Shown: positions 17,642 to 25,072 of the stretch, piece by piece
Layout of the letters: every line of letters starts with the position of its first letter
Position numbering within the stretch: the first letter of the stretch is position 1
DNA from: Methylobacterium pseudosasicola
GTDB lineage: Bacteria; Pseudomonadota; Alphaproteobacteria; Rhizobiales; Beijerinckiaceae
Reading direction: 5' to 3'
DNA length: 64,000 bases
NCBI RefSeq assembly: GCF_900114535.1
Contig: NZ_FOTK01000029.1
Coordinates: 1-64,000, forward strand
Program-made: the position numbers and the translations under genes
Notes under the pieces: generated by a model
Database searches by the model: none
The model's input: only the letters and a program-made list of their open reading frames with translations
What the model was told of the DNA's origin: nothing

Positions 17642-17809
17642 CTCTGACGCGATCCGGAGGCCGGTCTTCTGGGGCCACAGTCTCTGGTCCCTGTCCAACC
17701 CGGCGGGATCATGGCGGACCGAATGCTCACGCGCCCTTAACACTTGATCTGCGACAGCTACACGCAAGCCTGCCCGCCCGGCAGGTCAGATGACGGGGCT
17801 GGACTGCCT

Positions 17810-18184
17810 ATGAACTACGCCGCCAATGCCTATGCCCGGACATCCCGGTCGGCTCCCATGACGCCGCGCGAGGCCGAATCGGCGGTGCTGATCAAGGCGG
17901 CCCAGCAACTGGTCGGTGCCAGCCACGGGCTCGCGACCGGCGACACCCGGCCGCTCAACGAGGCCCTGTCGTTCAACCAGCGGGTCTGGACGATCCTGGC
18001 CTCCGAGGCGACCGCCGAGGAGAACCCGCTGCCGGTCGATATCAAGCAGGGCATCTGCAATCTGGGCGTGTTCGTCCTGCGCAATTGCCTCGACACGATG
18101 ATCGAGCCGACCCCTGAGAAGATCGCCAACCTCGTGGCGATCAACAACGAGATCGCCGCCGGCCTCCAGGGCAATCCGGGCTGA
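17810..18184 (+). CDS. flaF: Flagellar biosynthesis regulator FlaF
   Basis: 124 aa. The FlaF family pattern is seen in the start with ANAYARTS, PREAESAVLIKAAQQL, then LNEALSFNQRVWTIL and DIKQGICNLGVFVLRN. In Caulobacter FlaF is needed for flagellin synthesis and opposes FlbT. Here it is convergent with flbT, with 18 nt between stops, rather than co-directional. No other flagellar structural gene is in the window. Confidence 0.93.
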   Translation: MNYAANAYARTSRSAPMTPREAESAVLIKAAQQLVGASHGLATGDTRPLNEALSFNQRVWTILASEATAEENPLPVDIKQGICNLGVFVLRNCLDTMIEPTPEKIANLVAINNEIAAGLQGNPG

Positions 18185-18202
18185 GCCGGGGAGGGGGCGC
18201 GG

Positions 18203-18616
18203 TCAGGCGGCCGCGCCGGGCTCCGGCGGCATCGCCTGCTGGGCCAGGGCTGCGCTCTCCCACTCGACGAGCTTCCGGCCGAGCTTGATCGCCGGGTAGA
18301 ACGTCCCGGATTCCACGGCCTCCGCGATGGCGGCGATCTGCGGGGCCGCCGCCGGCGCCAGTCGAATCAGCTCGGCCGCTTGCTGGAAGAACAGGTCGAT
18401 CCCCGAAGCCGGATCGTCGGCCAGGTAGATCACCGTCAGGGTCAGGTGGATCTGCTTGCAGGCCGTGTCGGCCTCGCTCTCCGTGATGATTTCGCTCTCG
18501 CGCAGAAACTTGCACTGGGTCTCGATCAGGAAGGTCGAGCGCCGGTCGCCGTTGCGAATCAGGGCGCCGTTGATGATGAGCCGCTCGAACGGCTTGAGCT
18601 CCAGGCGAAGCGGCAT
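18203..18616 (-). CDS. flbT: Flagellar biosynthesis repressor FlbT
   Basis: 137 aa. It begins MPLRLELKPFERLIINGALIRNGDR, the hallmark FlbT N-terminus. FlbT binds the flagellin mRNA leader and promotes its decay until the hook is complete. AAAGGAA precedes the ATG. It is convergent with flaF. Confidence 0.93.
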   Translation of the reverse strand: MPLRLELKPFERLIINGALIRNGDRRSTFLIETQCKFLRESEIITESEADTACKQIHLTLTVIYLADDPASGIDLFFQQAAELIRLAPAAAPQIAAIAEAVESGTFYPAIKLGRKLVEWESAALAQQAMPPEPGAAA

Positions 18617-18743
18617 CGCGTGTTCCTTTCTAGAAGACGCGCCGATCTGAGTCCCAAAGCGTTAACGTTTGGACAATGGTTGCCGGCCCTCGGCCTCCGG
18701 GCCGGCGATCGGGACAGGATCGTCGCGACCCGCTAAACGTCGA

Positions 18744-18755
18744 CTCTTCGAAGAG
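18744..18755. promoter_or_regulatory. Short palindrome upstream of the xylB-like gene
   Basis: CTCTTCGAAGAG is a perfect 12-bp palindrome centred 57 nt before the SDR start. It could be an operator, but a single short site may arise by chance. Confidence 0.3.
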
Positions 18756-18806
18756 CCTTCGCAGAGTTCGTGATTCTGCGACGCCTCAGCCTTCGGAGAA
18801 TTGCCA

Positions 18807-19580
18807 ATGTCCTCCGCTTCGACGCGTGCCATCTACCCGTCTCTTCGCGACAAGCGCATCCTGGTGACCGGGGGCGCCTCCGGTATCGGCGAAGGTTTGG
18901 TCGAAGCCTTCGTCGCCCAGGGCGCCCGCGTCGCGTTCTGCGATATTGCTGACGAGCCCGCGCAATCGCTGGTGGCGCGGCTCTCCCCCGGCGCGGCGCA
19001 TCCGCCGCTCTACCGGCGCTGCGACCTCACCGATGTCGAGGCGGTCCGCGCCCTGGTAGCGGAGGCGGAAACGGCACTCGGCGGCCTCGACGTGCTGGTG
19101 AACAATGCCGGCAACGACGACCGCCACAAGCTCGACGAGGTCACGCCCGCCTACTGGGACGATCGGATGGCGGTGAATCTCCGTCACCTGTTCTTCGCCG
19201 CCCAGGCCGCGGTGCCGGCGATGCGCCGGGCTGGGGGTGGCGTGATCCTGAACTTCGGCTCGATCAGCTGGCATCTCGGGCTGAAGGACATGCCGCTCTA
19301 CCAGACCGCCAAGGCGGCGATCGAGGGGATGACCCGGGCGCTCGCCCGGGACCTCGGCCGCGACGGCATCCGGGTCTCCGCCATCGTGCCCGGCAACGTT
19401 CAGACGCCCCGCCAGGAGCGCTGGTACACCCCGGAGGGCGAAGCCGAGCTCGTCGCCTCCCAGTGCCTGGACGGCCGGATCCAGCCCTCCGACGTCGCCG
19501 CCCTGGTGCTGTTCCTGGCCTCCGACGACGCCCGCATGTGCACGGGGCACAATTACTTCATCGACGCCGGCTGGCGCTGA
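18807..19580 (+). CDS. xylB: SDR, probable NAD-dependent D-xylose 1-dehydrogenase
   Basis: 257 aa. TGGASGIG is at 21-28, NNAGNDDRHKL at 99-109, catalytic Ser152/154 in GSISWHLGL, Tyr165 and Lys169. NNAGNDDRHKL, GSISWHLGL and the ending IDAGWR closely match, as I recall it, Caulobacter XylB, which converts D-xylose to xylonolactone in the Weimberg pathway. No xylX, A, C or D neighbours are present, so another aldose such as arabinose or galactose is possible. ATG 18807 follows GGAGAATTG. Convergent with the DMT gene. Confidence 0.8.
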   Translation: MSSASTRAIYPSLRDKRILVTGGASGIGEGLVEAFVAQGARVAFCDIADEPAQSLVARLSPGAAHPPLYRRCDLTDVEAVRALVAEAETALGGLDVLVNNAGNDDRHKLDEVTPAYWDDRMAVNLRHLFFAAQAAVPAMRRAGGGVILNFGSISWHLGLKDMPLYQTAKAAIEGMTRALARDLGRDGIRVSAIVPGNVQTPRQERWYTPEGEAELVASQCLDGRIQPSDVAALVLFLASDDARMCTGHNYFIDAGWR

Positions 19581-19602
19581 AACATGAACTCGATTCGTGA
19601 AC

Positions 19603-20568
19603 TCACCCGCGCCGCGGTCGCGGCGTGGGGGCAGCGTTGACCCTCCGGATCGCATCGCGGGCGCGGCGGAGGAGACGGCCGTCGATCGCCGCCAGGCCGC
19701 AGCCGATCAGAGCCATGCCGAGATAGTGCCGCGGCTCGAGGCGCTCACCCAGCACCAGCGCCCCGAGCAAGATCGCCGAGACCGGGATCAGGAAGGTGAC
19801 CAGCGAGAGGTTGGTCGCCCCCGCCCGCGCCAGGATCCGGAAATACAGCACGTAGGCCAGCGCCGTGGACAGCGTCGCGATCCCGAAGACCGCACCCCAA
19901 ACGGGCGCGCCGGGGATCGGCAGGGTCCAGGGCCGGTCGATCGCGAGCGCCACGGGCAGCAACACCAGCGTGGACATCGTGACCTGCCCGGCCGCCAACG
20001 CGAGCGGCGGGACGCCCAGGCCCAGGAAGCGCCGCCCGAACACGCTCGCGAAGGCATAGGACAGGGCCGCACCGAGCACGGCGAGCTGCGCCAGGAGACC
20101 GGCACTGAGCCCCGCAAGCGCGGCGGGGCCGACCATCACGGCGACGCCGCCCAAGCCCACCAGCACCCCCGCGAGCCGGTTGCCGGTCATCCGCTCGTCG
20201 GTGGTGAGCAGATGGGCGACGATGACGGTGAAGAGCGGCGTCGTGGCGTTGAGGATGGCGGCGAGGCCGGACGCGATATGGGTCTGCCCCCAGACGATGA
20301 GGCAGAAGGGCAGGACATTGTTCAGCAGGCTCATGCCGAGGCAGGCCGTCCAGATCCTGAGCCCGCGCGGCAGGCGCAGCCCGTTCAGCGGCAGGACGAG
20401 GTTCAGGATCAGCGCGGCGAGCCCGACCCGCAGGACGACCAGGGTGAGGGGCGGCAGCCCGGAGAGCGCGATGCCGGTGAAGAAGAACGAGCCGCCCCAC
20501 AGCACGGACAGGGCGAGCAGCATCGCCCATTCGGGCGCGGACATGGAGCGGTTCCCGGCGGGCGACAT
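19603..20568 (-). CDS. DMT superfamily (EamA) transporter
   Basis: 321 aa with ten predicted membrane helices in two EamA repeats: the first begins EWAMLLALSVLWGGSFFFTG and the second includes LSYAFASVFGRRF and FLIPVSAILLGALVLGERL. Such permeases export amino acids or other metabolites; the substrate is unknown. ATG 20568 has GGAG 8 nt upstream. Confidence 0.88.
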   Translation of the reverse strand: MSPAGNRSMSAPEWAMLLALSVLWGGSFFFTGIALSGLPPLTLVVLRVGLAALILNLVLPLNGLRLPRGLRIWTACLGMSLLNNVLPFCLIVWGQTHIASGLAAILNATTPLFTVIVAHLLTTDERMTGNRLAGVLVGLGGVAVMVGPAALAGLSAGLLAQLAVLGAALSYAFASVFGRRFLGLGVPPLALAAGQVTMSTLVLLPVALAIDRPWTLPIPGAPVWGAVFGIATLSTALAYVLYFRILARAGATNLSLVTFLIPVSAILLGALVLGERLEPRHYLGMALIGCGLAAIDGRLLRRARDAIRRVNAAPTPRPRRG

Positions 20569-20902
20569 GGGGGATCTCCAACAGGTCGATCCGAGCCTAG
20601 GGTTCCGCATCGGGCGCAGGCAACCCGTTTCTTGCTGTTGAATTCGCCCTTTCCACGAGGCCAAGAAGTCGAATTTTGCTCAGATGAAATTGTCTTTCGC
20701 TGATGGCGGCAATCAGTGCTCCGATATTCTTTCGTGATGTCCCACATGGGGATTTTCCGGCTTCCGCCGCATCCTGAAAGACTTTGGCGCACCGGAAGCC
20801 TCGTAATCCCACTGGCTGGGCGCTTTCCGGAACTTACCGCCAAGGGGCGGGGCTGCCTGGGAAGGAGGCGGCGCTCGATAGCTGCAGATCAGGCCGCGCC
20901 GA
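20569..20902. other. Intergenic region with lower GC, no supported gene
   Basis: 334 bases between the DMT transporter start and the end of the TetR gene. The sequence at 20630-20760 is visibly richer in A and T. Short open frames exist on both strands but none shows a family pattern, so I see only a probable promoter for the transporter. Confidence 0.45.
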
Positions 20903-21511
20903 TCACGCGGTTTCCAGCCCCACCAGCAGAAAACAATGCGCCACGATCTTGGGCTCGATCGCGTCTGCCTGCCCCTTTCTGGCGGCGTCGAGGATGACGC
21001 CGTGAAGGGCGTTGAACAGGAACACGGCGGTGAAGCGCGCATCCGCGATCATCCAGGCCTTCGCGGCGCCGCCATCGGTGAGCAGTTGCGCCAGATGATC
21101 GATCAGAACGTTGTCGGCCAGACCGTCCTGATTTGGGGGCGGCACGTCGGTGAAGACGATGTCGTGCAAGCGCGCGGACTCGGTATAGCCACGGCCGCAA
21201 GCCGTCACCCAGGCCGCCAGCTTCCCGCGCCAGTCCCCGTCCGGCTGTTCCTCGATTGCGGCCGCGATGGCGTCCCGCAGTCGATCGACGAACCGCCGGC
21301 GCAAACCCTCAACCACATCCTCTTTCGCGGCGAAGTGCAGGTAGAAGCTGCCCTTCGCCACGCCCGCCCCGGTCGTGATCTGTTCGATGGTGGTCGCGGC
21401 CACGCCCTGATCGAGGAACAGGCGCTCGGCGGCGTTTATCAGATCCTCGCGCCGTTCCTCGGGAGGCCTCGTCCGAGGCTTTGGCTTGGCGGGTTTGGGC
21501 TTGGTCGGCAC
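20903..21511 (-). CDS. TetR/AcrR family transcriptional regulator
   Basis: 202 aa. A Lys/Pro-rich N-terminal tail precedes the TetR DNA-binding domain (TTIEQITTGAGVAKGSFYLHF), with a helical C-terminal domain. It is divergent from the CurA-type reductase, and an inverted repeat at 21637-21653 lies between them, so it probably represses that reductase. Confidence 0.9.
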   Translation of the reverse strand: MPTKPKPAKPKPRTRPPEERREDLINAAERLFLDQGVAATTIEQITTGAGVAKGSFYLHFAAKEDVVEGLRRRFVDRLRDAIAAAIEEQPDGDWRGKLAAWVTACGRGYTESARLHDIVFTDVPPPNQDGLADNVLIDHLAQLLTDGGAAKAWMIADARFTAVFLFNALHGVILDAARKGQADAIEPKIVAHCFLLVGLETA

Positions 21512-21636
21512 GAAGCGATCTCACGACGGGCTGGCATTCGGCCTCTGCCTGACCGGATATCGCCGCGATGGAAAGGGTCCGGGCGCCGCCCCGGTAGCGG
21601 CAAGGGCCACGTCGAGCAAAAGCTCGCAGATTTAAT

Positions 21637-21653
21637 TGACTGACCACCAGTCA
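21637..21653. promoter_or_regulatory. Inverted repeat, probable TetR operator
   Basis: TGACTG-ACCAC-CAGTCA has perfect 6-bp arms with a 5-bp centre. It lies in an AT-rich part of the divergent TetR/CurA intergenic region, 71 nt before the reductase start, the usual place and style for a TetR operator. Confidence 0.65.
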
Positions 21654-21723
21654 TTTTGATAGATCCGCGCCGTCCCGGCAGCGGCCTTGCCCGCGCGCCG
21701 CAAACCCCATCCTGGAATACGCC

Positions 21724-22746
21724 ATGGACCGTACAGTGGAGCGTTGCCGCGAAGTCCGGCTCCGCGCCTATCCCGATGGGATGATCCAGCCGCGCGATCT
21801 CACCATTGCGGAGGCTGCCTTGCCCAAGGCCGGCCCGAACGATCTGGTCGTGCGCAATCGCTGGTTCCGCGTCTCCATCTCGACGCGGCTGATGGCGAAC
21901 CCGGATGCACAGGCGGTCGAGGGCATTCCCTTTCCGGTACTCAAGCCCGGCGATGCGCTGGCGGATGGCGCGATCGGCGAGGTCGTGGCCTGCCCGGCCG
22001 GCAGCGGGTTCGAGGTCGGCGGGTTCGTCTCGCATCCCCTGGGCTGGCGCGACTATGCGGTCGTCGATGCCGGGAGCTGTATCGCGCTGGGCCAAGGGCC
22101 GATCGAGCCGGCCGCCTATCTCGGCCATGGCTGGACCGCCTATGCCGCCCTGACGCGCGGCATCCGCGTTAGGCCGGGCGACACGGTCTTCGTCTCGAGC
22201 GGCGCGGGGGCGATCGGGTCGATGGCCGGGCAGATCGCCCGCCGGCTCGGCGCCGCGCGGGTGATCGGCAGCACCAGCACCCAGGACAAGGCTGACTGGA
22301 TGACGACCGATCTCGGTTATGACGCGGTGATCCTGCGCAATCGAGGCTCGATCGCGGATCAGCTGAAGGCGGCGGCGCCGGACGGCGTCGACGTGTTCGT
22401 CGACATGGTCGGCGGCGCGCAGCTGACCGCCGCGGCGGGCGCCGCACGCGAGGGGGCGCGGTTCGTCCTGCTCGGCGCGCTCACCGCCGAATTGAACGTC
22501 GCGGGCGCCAGCATCGTCGCCCCGGTCGAGCTCGACTCGTTCCAGCTGATCCTCAAGGATGTCACCCTACGCGGCTACAGCGCCGACCGGGACTACGCGG
22601 AGGCGTTCCCGGACTGGATCGCCTGGCAGCGCGAGGCGGGGCTCCATTTCGCCTGTTCGAAGGTCGTGGGGCTGGAGAACGCGCCCCGCGCCTTGCACGA
22701 CGCCTGCGAAGGCCGGCTCAAGGGCCTCGTCATGGTGGAGGTGTGA
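21724..22746 (+). CDS. NADPH-dependent MDR reductase (CurA/prostaglandin-reductase-like)
   Basis: 340 aa medium-chain dehydrogenase/reductase without the zinc-binding residues. SSGAGAIGSMAGQIARRLGAARV is the nucleotide-binding fold (AxxGxxG) at about 158-180, followed by the GST-S/T-x-x-K phosphate-binding region. Relatives reduce alpha,beta-unsaturated ketones such as curcumin. It faces a TetR gene across an operator, pointing to induction by an electrophile; that is inference. Confidence 0.85.
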   Translation: MDRTVERCREVRLRAYPDGMIQPRDLTIAEAALPKAGPNDLVVRNRWFRVSISTRLMANPDAQAVEGIPFPVLKPGDALADGAIGEVVACPAGSGFEVGGFVSHPLGWRDYAVVDAGSCIALGQGPIEPAAYLGHGWTAYAALTRGIRVRPGDTVFVSSGAGAIGSMAGQIARRLGAARVIGSTSTQDKADWMTTDLGYDAVILRNRGSIADQLKAAAPDGVDVFVDMVGGAQLTAAAGAAREGARFVLLGALTAELNVAGASIVAPVELDSFQLILKDVTLRGYSADRDYAEAFPDWIAWQREAGLHFACSKVVGLENAPRALHDACEGRLKGLVMVEV

Positions 22747-22774
22747 CCGGCGACTTGTGCCGAGTTCGGGCCAA

Positions 22775-23473
22775 TCAGCCCTTGCTGGCCTCGTAGCGCG
22801 CCTTGTTCTCGGCGTTCGGCGGGTAGAGGCCCGGGAGCGCCGCGCCCTTGCCGACCTCCTCCATGATCCAGCCCTCGAAGCGCTCCTGCTCGGGGGCGAG
22901 TTCCATCACGGTGTCGATCAGGGCTGCTGGGATCAGTACGGCGCCGTCCTCGTCCACCACGATCACGTCGTCGGGGAACACCGCGACGCCGCCGCAGGCG
23001 ATCGGTTGCTGCCATGCCACGAAGGTCAGGCCGGCCACGGAGGGCGGGGCCGCCGCACCCTGGCACCAGACCGGTAGGCCGGTGCCCAGGACCCCGGCGA
23101 CGTCACGGACAACACCGTCCGTAACCAGGGCGGCGACGCCCTTCTTGGCCATGCGGGCGCACAAGATATCGCCGAAGATCCCGGCATCGGTGACGCCCAT
23201 CGCGTCTACGACCGCGATGCAGCCGGCCGGCATCGCCTCGATCGCTGCGCGCGTTGAGGTCGGGGACGACCAAGATTCCGGGGTTGCAAGGTCCTCGCGG
23301 GCCGGGACGAAGCGCAGAGTGAAGGCCCGGCCGACGATCCGGGGCTGCCCCGGCCTCAACGGCCGCGTGCCGCGCAGCCAGACGTTGCGCAGCCCCTTCT
23401 TGAGCAGGATCGTCGTGATCGTGGCAGTGGTGACCTTCGAGAGGGTCTCGACGATCTGGGCGTCGCTCGACAT
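22775..23473 (-). CDS. RraA family protein (aldolase/decarboxylase-like)
   Basis: 232 aa. The RraA/HMG-aldolase fold is recognisable by GDILCARMAKKGVAALVTDGVVRD (G-x-L-x18-20-R-D, with the Arg and Asp that bind Mg2+ and oxaloacetate-like substrates). Length and the long C-terminal tail fit dicarboxylate-handling RraA-like proteins more than the E. coli RNase E inhibitor. The start is 50 nt from a 31-bp palindrome. Confidence 0.85.
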   Translation of the reverse strand: MSSDAQIVETLSKVTTATITTILLKKGLRNVWLRGTRPLRPGQPRIVGRAFTLRFVPAREDLATPESWSSPTSTRAAIEAMPAGCIAVVDAMGVTDAGIFGDILCARMAKKGVAALVTDGVVRDVAGVLGTGLPVWCQGAAAPPSVAGLTFVAWQQPIACGGVAVFPDDVIVVDEDGAVLIPAALIDTVMELAPEQERFEGWIMEEVGKGAALPGLYPPNAENKARYEASKG

Positions 23474-23522
23474 CCGCGTATCCTTCCCGGCTGGGGCGGA
23501 CGGTCTCGCCCGCTGCCGAGCG

Positions 23523-23553
23523 CTGTACCCGATTGGAATCCAATCGCGTACAG
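23523..23553. promoter_or_regulatory. 31-bp palindrome, probable GntR-type operator
   Basis: Arms CTGTACCCGATTGGA and TCCAATCGCGTACAG are inverted copies with 14 of 15 matches around one central A. The core ATTGGAATCCAAT resembles sites of GntR/FadR-type regulators. It lies upstream of the RraA-like gene; no regulator gene is adjacent. Confidence 0.7.
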
Positions 23554-23649
23554 CCCCAGGTTACTGTCCTGCTGCGTTCTCTCCGCAGGGCCGGCTTCGA
23601 CGGGAAGCTTACTGCTTCAGCCGGCGATCACACGGAACCGAAGCCTGCG

Positions 23650-23880
23650 TCAGTCGCAGGTCTCCTTCTTCACGGTCTTGGAATCCCCCGTCTCGTTTTC
23701 CTTGCGCACCGTCTTGGTGACGCAGCCGTCGCCGTGATCGTGGACGGTGACGGACTTCGACTCGGTGGCCGGACGGTCGACCACCACGGCGGGCCGGTCG
23801 CGCTCGATCACGGTGGTTTGAGCTTGGGCGGCGGCGCCGAGGCTGAGCAGGGCGGCGGCCGCGAGGAGGGTGGTGCGCAT
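23650..23880 (-). CDS. Small secreted hypothetical protein
   Basis: 76 aa. A clear signal peptide MRTTLLAAAALLSLGAAAQAQ is followed by a charged, Thr/Lys/Glu-rich mature part (ATESKSVTVHDHGDGCVTKTV...KKETCD) with two cysteines that could form a disulfide. Similar short periplasmic proteins with KTV repeats are common in Methylobacterium; the function is unknown. Confidence 0.65.
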   Translation of the reverse strand: MRTTLLAAAALLSLGAAAQAQTTVIERDRPAVVVDRPATESKSVTVHDHGDGCVTKTVRKENETGDSKTVKKETCD

Positions 23881-23966
23881 GCAAGGACTCCGGGTCCGAT
23901 TTCGGTCCCGAGTAACGGCGGCGCCAGCTTGAGCGTTCCGCAATTTCTGATCGTTGGACACTATGC

Positions 23967-24007
23967 AAAAAAGCGGGCCGAACCCGTAAGCGAACGCGGC
24001 TCGGCCC
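23967..24007 (-). terminator. Rho-independent terminator after moaD
   Basis: On the minus strand GGGCCGAGCC and GGTTCGGCCC form a stem, and after two bases there are six T. It lies about 100 nt downstream of the moaD stop and probably ends the uvrC-pgsA-moaD transcript. Confidence 0.75.
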
Positions 24008-24109
24008 ACGCGCCGTTCGGCCTGGAACACGGCCGGAGCGACGCCGTCAAAGACCTCGGGACTGCCCTTCTTTCAAGAGCGGCGGACTACGTGCCGAGAT
24101 CCGGACGGC

Positions 24110-24361
24110 TCAGCCGCCGGTCATCGGCGGGAAGAACGCGATCTCGCTGGCGCCCGCGATCTGCGCGTCCGGCTTGGCATGGGTTCGGTCGATGGCGGCG
24201 CGGACCACCCCCGGATCCTCGAAGGCGTAGGCGTATTCCTCGCCGCGCCCGCGCAGCCAGCCGACCAGATCGGTGACGGTGGCGACCTCCGGCGGCGGCG
24301 CCAGCTCTTCCTCGGCGCGGCCGATCCGCTCGCGGACCCAGGCGAAATAGACGAGCTTCAT
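24110..24361 (-). CDS. moaD: Molybdopterin synthase sulfur-carrier subunit MoaD
   Basis: 83 aa ubiquitin-fold protein. It begins MKLVYFAWVRERIG and ends PPMTGG; the C-terminal Gly-Gly becomes the thiocarboxylate that donates sulfur to precursor Z in molybdopterin synthesis with MoaE. The 38-nt gap from pgsA and same strand suggest one operon uvrC-pgsA-moaD. The moaE gene, often next, is not here. Molybdopterin is needed by the SoxC-like protein further right. Confidence 0.9.
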   Translation of the reverse strand: MKLVYFAWVRERIGRAEEELAPPPEVATVTDLVGWLRGRGEEYAYAFEDPGVVRAAIDRTHAKPDAQIAGASEIAFFPPMTGG

Positions 24362-24399
24362 CGCGTCACCGTGCCGGAAAGGGATCGCCGCCCGCGCTC

Positions 24400-24999
24400 T
24401 CAGCGCGGATCGTCGATTACGTGCTTGATCCCGGCCCTCATGTAGTCCCAGCCGGTCCAGATCGTGAGGGCGGCGGCAAGCCACAGCAGGGCGAGGCCGA
24501 TCGGCTCGGTGCCGGGCAGCACCCGCTCACCCGCGGGCCCGGCCACCAGGAAGCCGATGGCGACGAGCTGCACCGTCGTCTTCCACTTGGCGATCTTGCT
24601 GACCGGCACGCCGACCTTCAACTCGGCGAGATACTCGCGCAGGCCGGAGACCAGCACCTCCCGGCACAGGATCACGATCGCCGCCCAGATCGACGAGCCG
24701 ACGATGGTGTGGTCCGCGGCGAGCATCAGCAGGCAGGCCGAGACCAGCAGCTTGTCGGCGATCGGGTCGAGCATCCGGCCGAGCGCGGAACTCTGGTGGT
24801 AGGTCCGCGCGACATAGCCGTCGAGGTAATCGGTGATCGCGGCCGCCACGAACACGCCCAGCGCCGTCCAACGCGCGGTGTGCGAGTCGGGCCAGAACAG
24901 CAAGGCGACCATCACCGGCACCGCGGCGAGCCGCCCGTAGGTCAGGCAATTCGCGAGCGTCCAGGCCGGCGACCGGCGTCGGGGAAGGACGGCGTTCAT
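24400..24999 (-). CDS. pgsA: CDP-diacylglycerol-glycerol-3-phosphate 3-phosphatidyltransferase
   Basis: Integral membrane enzyme making phosphatidylglycerol phosphate. The CDP-alcohol phosphotransferase motif is complete: D57-x2-D60-G-x2-A-R-x8-G74-x3-D78-x3-D82. Starting at ATG 24999 gives 199 aa, the usual length. An upstream ATG at 25086 would add 29 disordered residues and overlap uvrC by 14 nt; neither start has a good Shine-Dalgarno, so the start is uncertain. Confidence 0.92.
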   Translation of the reverse strand: MNAVLPRRRSPAWTLANCLTYGRLAAVPVMVALLFWPDSHTARWTALGVFVAAAITDYLDGYVARTYHQSSALGRMLDPIADKLLVSACLLMLAADHTIVGSSIWAAIVILCREVLVSGLREYLAELKVGVPVSKIAKWKTTVQLVAIGFLVAGPAGERVLPGTEPIGLALLWLAAALTIWTGWDYMRAGIKHVIDDPR

Positions 25000-25072
25000 C
25001 GCGGGGGTGAAATCAGAGCTTGGCCCGGGCGTCAACGTCTCGACCGCGGGCGCGGCCGAGACGGCGGGATCC

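Noticed and set aside
20597..20812. 71-aa open frame on the minus strand between the DMT transporter and TetR
   Set aside because: No ribosome-binding site, no family pattern and no conserved start; treated as intergenic.
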